Source of the DNA: Geobacteraceae bacterium
Lineage (GTDB): Bacteria > Desulfobacterota > Desulfuromonadia > Desulfuromonadales > Desulfuromonadaceae
DNA length: 9,937 nucleotides
NCBI GenBank assembly: GCA_020201305.1
Contig: JAIVHC010000040.1
Location: forward strand, 1-9,937
Direction: 5' to 3'
Shown: positions 6,135 through 9,937 of the stretch, piece by piece
Layout of the letters: every line of letters begins with the position of its first letter
Numbering within the stretch: position 1 is the first letter of the stretch
The notes under the pieces: generated by a model
Told to the model about the DNA's origin: nothing
What the model saw: the letters and a program-made list of their open reading frames with translations, nothing else
Databases searched by the model: none
Position numbers and translations under genes: made by a program

Positions 6135-7601
6135 CTACTCTCCATCGTTTTTCTCCAACTCTTCCCACTTCTGGCGTGCATCATCAATGGTTCCTACCAT
6201 ATACAGGGCCTGCTCCGGGCACTCATCAAACGTGCCGGCGAGAATCTGTTCACATCCCTCCAGGGCATCGTCGAGGGGAACCAGGCGCCCTTTCATGTTG
6301 CTGAACTGCTCGGTGGTGAAGAAAGGCTGGGTCAGGAAGCGCTCCAGACGCCGTGCCTTGTGTACCGTGGCGCGATCCTCACGCGCGAGCTGTTCGATGC
6401 CGAGCATCGCTATGATATCCTTCACCTCCTCGTACTGAGCCAGGGTCTGGCGTACATCCCGCGCAATGCGATGATGACGTGCGCCGATAACCCCCGGGGT
6501 TGCCATCTTGGAGTTGGACTCGAGGGGATTGATAGCAGGGTACAGCCCTTCGCTGGCGCGTTTACGTGAGAGTACAATGGAGGCGGACAGATGGGAAAAG
6601 GTGTGCACCGCCGCCGGGTCGGTGAAGTCGTCTGCCGGCACATATACGGCCTGAATAGAGGTGATGGCGCCGTTGGCGGTGTTGGCGATGCGCTCCTGTA
6701 ACTGCGCGAGTTCGGTTCCCATGGTGGGCTGATATCCGAGACGCGAGGGCATGCGTCCCATCATGCCGGAGATCTCGGAACCGGCCTGGATAAAGCGGAA
6801 GATGTTGTCGATGAGGAGAAGCACGTCCCGGTGCAGGGTGTCACGGAAGTATTCCGCCATGGTTACCGCCACGTGCCCAACCCGGAAACGACTCCCGGGG
6901 GGTTCGTTCATCTGCCCGAACACCATCGCCATGTGTTCCAGCACACCCGCTTCGCGCATTTCGCGATAGAGTTCCTCCCCTTCGCGACAGCGCTCCCCGA
7001 TGCCGCAGAAGAGACTGATGCCGCCATGATGTCCGGCCATATTGTGGATGATCTCACTCAAAAGTACGGTTTTACCCACCCCGGCGCCGCCGAAGAGCCC
7101 CGCCTTGCCCCCGCGTTCGAGGGGCATCAGAACGTCGATCGCCTTGATCCCGGTGGTAAATATCTCCGCCCGGGTGGAGCGCTGCTCCAGCGGGGGCGGA
7201 TTCTGATGCACGTTGTGCCATTCCAGCCCGGTTAGCTCCGGACCGTTGTCGATGGTATTGCCGAACACGTCAAACATGCGTGCCAGGGTGGCTTCCCCCA
7301 CCGGCGCCTGGAGCGCGCTGGCGGTATGGTACATCTCCATGCCGCGCGCAAGACCCTGGGTCGGGGTCATGGCCATGGTGCGTACGTGGTGGTCATCGAG
7401 TTGGGTTACAACCTCAGCGACTACCCGATCATCCATGCCGTATACCAGGGTATGAATGGGGGGGAGGTGGTGTTCAAAGTACACATCCACCACGCTGCCG
7501 CGCACCGAGACCACCTTGCCGGGGTAGTGCTGATGCTGCTTGCGCTGTTCTTCGTCTGCAGTAGTTATCTGAGAGTCCGGGTTGTTGTTTTGTTCGGGCA
7601 T
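6135..7601 (-). CDS. atpD: N-ATPase beta subunit (catalytic)
   Basis: The product has 488 residues from the ATG at 7601, slightly long for a beta subunit because of a ~27-residue hydrophilic N-terminal extension. The beta-barrel domain begins at GKVVSVRGSVVDVYFE. The P-loop is GGAGVGKT (171-178), followed by GIGERCREGEEL with the catalytic Glu203; the usual Thr is replaced by Cys. The Walker B strand is LLLIDN (~261-266), then FRFIQAGSEISGMMGRMPSRLGYQPTM. The usual tail helices include YEEVKDIIAMLGIEQL. The ATG at 7601 has AAGGTGG just upstream; an in-frame GTG nine bases earlier lacks a ribosome binding site. It is the first gene of the operon, as is typical for N-ATPases and unlike F-ATPase operons. 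All catalytic residues I checked are present. Confidence 0.97.
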   Translation of the reverse strand: MPEQNNNPDSQITTADEEQRKQHQHYPGKVVSVRGSVVDVYFEHHLPPIHTLVYGMDDRVVAEVVTQLDDHHVRTMAMTPTQGLARGMEMYHTASALQAPVGEATLARMFDVFGNTIDNGPELTGLEWHNVHQNPPPLEQRSTRAEIFTTGIKAIDVLMPLERGGKAGLFGGAGVGKTVLLSEIIHNMAGHHGGISLFCGIGERCREGEELYREMREAGVLEHMAMVFGQMNEPPGSRFRVGHVAVTMAEYFRDTLHRDVLLLIDNIFRFIQAGSEISGMMGRMPSRLGYQPTMGTELAQLQERIANTANGAITSIQAVYVPADDFTDPAAVHTFSHLSASIVLSRKRASEGLYPAINPLESNSKMATPGVIGARHHRIARDVRQTLAQYEEVKDIIAMLGIEQLAREDRATVHKARRLERFLTQPFFTTEQFSNMKGRLVPLDDALEGCEQILAGTFDECPEQALYMVGTIDDARQKWEELEKNDGE

Positions 7602-7632
7602 CCAATCCACCTTGATATGTGTATTGCCGTAG

Positions 7633-7651
7633 GGGCGAACGGCGTTCGCCC
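7633..7651. repeat. 19-bp palindrome in the atpD leader
   Basis: GGGCGAACG is followed by a single G and then CGTTCGCCC, a perfect 9-bp inverted repeat. It lies between the predicted atpD promoter and the atpD ribosome binding site, so it would form a hairpin in the operon mRNA about 30 nt before the start codon. The core (GGGGCGAAC...GTTCGCCC) resembles short palindromic repeats that I recall scattered between genes in many bacterial genomes. No T run follows on either strand, so I do not call it a terminator. Confidence 0.7.
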
Positions 7652-7670
7652 TTATGTGCTTATAAAAGAC

Positions 7671-7698
7671 AGTATAACGCTATACTTGTTCAATTCAA
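7671..7698 (-). promoter_or_regulatory. Predicted sigma70-type promoter of the N-ATPase operon
   Basis: On the minus strand, TTGAAT (7698-7693) and TATACT (7676-7671) are separated by 16 bases, a close match to the -35 and -10 consensus. Transcription would start near 7664, giving a leader of about 60 nt that contains the 19-bp palindrome. Position and orientation fit the first gene, atpD. This is a pattern match only. Confidence 0.55.
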
Positions 7699-7755
7699 GG
7701 TGTGGAAGAACGTACGTATTTGTGCCTGAATACACCTGTATGCATAAGCACAATA

Positions 7756-7764
7756 TGGTATAAA
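7756..7764 (+). promoter_or_regulatory. Possible extended -10 element for the efflux operon
   Basis: TGGTATAAA on the plus strand has the TGn extension followed by TATAAA, an extended -10 pattern, but no good -35 sits at normal spacing. It would start transcription about 140 bp before the efflux lipoprotein gene. A second weak candidate is TTGAAA at 7771 with TAGTGT 17 bp later. The remaining intergenic sequence up to 7912 is relatively AT-rich and shows no gene or strong operator that I can support. Confidence 0.3.
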
Positions 7765-7912
7765 TGGATGTTGAAAAAAACGCGCTCAAAAGCTAGTGTC
7801 GCAATGCATGAATTTTCCCATAGTTGCGCTACTTAAAACACGCTCGATGTAATCCAACCTCTCCGCTTATGGAGCACATTCAAGGCGGTTGCTCCCAGGT
7901 ATATATGCAGAT

Positions 7913-9403
7913 ATGAAAATATATTTCCCCCTTTTTATCCGCAAACTGCGCCTGCGAGCAGTGTTTATCATGCTCACCCTGAGCGCATGCGCCCCCGCAT
8001 GTGCCCCCTATACCGCGCCCGAACGCGAGATGGCTCCTCCTGATCTCCCGGAACAATTTTCCACCTCCAAGGGAACAGAGGCTCCCCCAACCGCGTGGTG
8101 GGAGGAGTTCGGTTCCGTCACCCTGAATCAACGGGTCGAACGCGCCCTGCGCCACAATACCTCCATCCGCGAAGCCTGGGCGCGTCTGCGCCAGAACCGT
8201 GCCTTTGAACGGATTGAAGACGCCGCGCTGCTCCCCCAACTCGATTACAGCGCCGATGCTTCGCACACGCGCAAGCGCCAGCAGGATCGTCCCTTGAGCA
8301 CGGCGGAGCAGTTCGGCCTTGCCCTTAAAGTGACTCGTTATGAATTAGATGTGTGGGGCAGGGTGCGTGCCAACGTGCGCGCGGGCGAGCTTGCCACCCT
8401 CTCGAGTGCTGCGGATCTGCAGGCAGTACGCGTGAGCATCGCCGCCACGGTGGTGGATAACTGGATGGAGCTGCAGACCAGAAGGGCCATCCTGCCCCTG
8501 GCGCAACAGCAATGGGACGCCGCCAAAGATCAGGTGGAACTGCTGCGGCAACGCTACCTCAAAGGGATGGCCAACAGCGAAGACCTGCTGGAGCAGGAGC
8601 AGGAGGTTACCAGTCTGCGTACGCGTATGGAGCATATCCGCGAGCAGATCAGCCGCTTGGAGTTTGAACTCGCGGTGCTGAGTGGAGACATGCCGCAAAA
8701 GGACGATGTTGCTCCTATCACCTACCCTTATCCAGCACAGGATACCCTGCCGGGGCTGAACCCCCTTTCTCCCGTGCGCGGCCTTGGTATTCCCCTGCAG
8801 ATGCTGCGCCAGCGTCCTGATATTCAGGCGGCGCGTCTGCGTCTGCAGGAAGCGGACTGGAGCGTGGCAGCGGCGCAGGCCAACCGTCTCCCCGCACTGC
8901 GTTTAAGCGCGGAGGGACGGTTGAGCGCCCCCCATCTCAACGAAGTTCTGGATAACTGGCTCGCAAATCTCGCCGCCAGTGTCACCGGGCCGGTATTTGA
9001 CGGTGGGCGTCGCCGCGCCGAGGTTGAGCGCGCGCGCGCCGTGGTGGATGAACGCCTCGCCACCTACAGGGATACGATACTGAGCGCGGTGCAGGAGGTA
9101 GAGATGGCATTGGAGCAGGAGCGCCGCGCCCGCGCCCGTCTGGTGGAGGCGCAGCGCACCCACGAACTGCGTGAGCAGATCTATATCAGCCAACGTCTGC
9201 GTTATCTGAACGGCAACGACACCTTTCTCAATCTTCTCAACGCGCGCCAGAGCCTTGATTCAGGGCGCGAGGATGTGTTGCAGACCCGCCTTGAGCTGTA
9301 TCAGGCGCGCGTGGCTCTGCACCGCGCCCTGGGTGGGCGCGTAACCGCACCCGAACATATCGACAGTATAGGGACACAGAGCGGCGTGTCCGACAGAATA
9401 TAA
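7913..9403 (+). CDS. TolC/NodT-family outer-membrane efflux lipoprotein
   Basis: From the ATG at 7913 the product has 496 residues. It starts with a lipoprotein signal: basic residues (RKLRLR), a hydrophobic stretch VFIMLTLSAC, and a lipobox LSAC with Cys26 as the predicted lipid-modified residue. Two outer-membrane efflux domains follow. Typical OprM/NodT landmarks are WWEEFG near the start, YELDVWGRVRANVRAGE (family: YELDLWGRxR) and VVDNWMELQTRRAIL in the first half, LRQRPDIQAARLRLQEADWSVAAAQANRLPALRLSAEG at the start of the second repeat, and GPVFDGGRRRAEVERARA after it. It would form the trimeric outer-membrane exit duct of a tripartite pump. The start is chosen for the signal peptide; its ribosome binding site is weak, and a TTG eight codons upstream is the alternative. 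The adaptor gene follows 13 bp later. The substrate cannot be told. Confidence 0.93.
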   Translation: MKIYFPLFIRKLRLRAVFIMLTLSACAPACAPYTAPEREMAPPDLPEQFSTSKGTEAPPTAWWEEFGSVTLNQRVERALRHNTSIREAWARLRQNRAFERIEDAALLPQLDYSADASHTRKRQQDRPLSTAEQFGLALKVTRYELDVWGRVRANVRAGELATLSSAADLQAVRVSIAATVVDNWMELQTRRAILPLAQQQWDAAKDQVELLRQRYLKGMANSEDLLEQEQEVTSLRTRMEHIREQISRLEFELAVLSGDMPQKDDVAPITYPYPAQDTLPGLNPLSPVRGLGIPLQMLRQRPDIQAARLRLQEADWSVAAAQANRLPALRLSAEGRLSAPHLNEVLDNWLANLAASVTGPVFDGGRRRAEVERARAVVDERLATYRDTILSAVQEVEMALEQERRARARLVEAQRTHELREQIYISQRLRYLNGNDTFLNLLNARQSLDSGREDVLQTRLELYQARVALHRALGGRVTAPEHIDSIGTQSGVSDRI

Positions 9404-9416
9404 AGGGATAGAGGTC

Positions 9417-9937
9417 ATGAATCAAAACGGGCAGGCATATCTCCCCGAACAACAGCATAACAAGCGGCGCAAAAATGTGCCCCTGCGGATCCTTGTGATT
9501 GTCATTATCCTTGTATTAGGCGGGGGCGTGGGGGTGTATCTGAAGAAAAGCGCGCCGGTGGCGGGTAAAACACAACCCAGCAAACAGGCACGGCTGGTTG
9601 AAGTGGCACACTACGAGACTGAGACCCGCCGTCTGCCTGTTCCAGCCCACGGGCAGGTGATAGCGGCGCGCCATTTGAGCCTGAGTTCGGAGGTGAGCGG
9701 TAGAATTGTGGAAATGAATCCTGCCTTTGAGACCGGAGCGCGGCTGCGCGCCGGCACCCTGGTGTGTCGCATCGACCCGCGTGACTACGAGATCGATATT
9801 GCGCTTAAAGAAGCCGCGTTGCAGAAAGCACAGGCTGCATTGGAGATAGAACAGGGACAACAGCGCATTGCACGTACCGAATGGGAGATGTATCAACGAG
9901 AGGAACATGGGCTTGATAGCGCAGGTGGAAGTAGAGT
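9417..9937 (+). CDS. HlyD/AcrA-type periplasmic adaptor of an efflux pump, 3' end outside window
   Basis: The frame is open from the ATG at 9417 to the end of the window (173 codons). A polar, basic N-terminus (QQHNKRRKN) precedes one membrane helix, VPLRILVIVIILVLGGGVGVYL (~21-42), so the protein is anchored in the inner membrane with its body in the periplasm. The segment TRRLPVPAHGQVIAARHLSLSSEVSGRIVEMNP starts the barrel-sandwich (lipoyl) domain; AGTLVCRIDPRDYEIDIALKEAALQKAQAALE is the usual lead into the alpha-helical hairpin, which is cut off by the window edge. AAAGGG and GAGG sit just before the ATG. The order outer-membrane duct then adaptor in one operon implies a tripartite system; an inner-membrane RND or ABC pump probably follows but is not visible. 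Confidence 0.9.
   Translation, partial: MNQNGQAYLPEQQHNKRRKNVPLRILVIVIILVLGGGVGVYLKKSAPVAGKTQPSKQARLVEVAHYETETRRLPVPAHGQVIAARHLSLSSEVSGRIVEMNPAFETGARLRAGTLVCRIDPRDYEIDIALKEAALQKAQAALEIEQGQQRIARTEWEMYQREEHGLDSAGGSR

Noticed and set aside
7655..7752. 9-bp inverted repeat TGTGCTTAT / ATAAGCACA in the divergent promoter region, as a possible operator pair
   Set aside because: Short, 80 bp apart and imperfect beyond nine bases; could easily be chance.
7326..7763. 145-codon plus-strand frame spanning the start of atpD and the intergenic region
   Set aside because: Most of it is antisense to atpD and the rest crosses the promoter region; it has no domain or ribosome binding site.
7765..7797. Ten-codon frame in the intergenic region before the efflux gene as a leader peptide
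   Set aside because: Very short, with no attenuator-like structure or good ribosome binding site.
7880..8266. 128-codon minus-strand frame opposite the efflux lipoprotein start
   Set aside because: Antisense shadow of a clear lipoprotein signal and efflux domain; no domain of its own.

Overview
The window looks like a piece of a moderately GC-rich Gram-negative bacterial chromosome, probably proteobacterial. The pointers are an outer-membrane efflux lipoprotein of the NodT/OprM type, a periplasmic adaptor, an HD-GYP response regulator and an N-type ATPase operon. I cannot name the genus from sequence alone.

Layout. (1) Positions 1-999, plus strand: the 3' part of a receiver/HD-GYP response regulator. 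One missing base near 418-421 splits it into two frames, inside the conserved RDPETG motif. (2) Positions 1107-7601, minus strand: a compact operon in the order beta, epsilon, AtpQ, AtpR, a, c, b, alpha, gamma (atpDCQRBEFAG). No separate delta gene is present. This order, together with the AtpQ/AtpR genes, identifies the alternative N-ATPase operon rather than the housekeeping F-ATPase operon. (3) Positions 7602-7912: a divergent, relatively AT-rich intergenic region. It holds a good sigma70-like promoter for the ATPase operon and a 19-bp palindrome in the atpD leader. (4) Positions 7913-9937, plus strand: a TolC/NodT-type outer-membrane lipoprotein, followed 13 bp later by an HlyD/AcrA-type adaptor that runs off the window. 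The two are the start of a tripartite efflux operon whose inner-membrane pump probably lies downstream.

How the parts work together. Alpha, beta, gamma and epsilon form the catalytic head and rotor shaft; a and the c ring form the ion channel; b is the stator. AtpQ and AtpR are small membrane proteins specific to N-ATPases. The c subunit carries Glu30 on helix 1 plus a Glu63-Ser-Thr...Tyr68 set on helix 2, a two-carboxylate ion site. All catalytic motifs of alpha and beta are intact.

The most notable feature is that the operon appears damaged in two membrane or stator genes. atpF (b) keeps its N-terminal membrane helix and its C-terminal, delta-like end, but the middle is missing and the two ends are in different frames. 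The atpR product is only 49 residues and ends right after one membrane helix. A 115-bp element bounded by perfect 17-bp inverted repeats sits between atpB and atpE. Together with the frameshift in the HD-GYP gene, this suggests either a decaying locus or assembly errors. I found no tRNA, rRNA, CRISPR array or transposase gene. I did not find a clearly new biological system; the leads are the broken stator gene and the inverted-repeat element.
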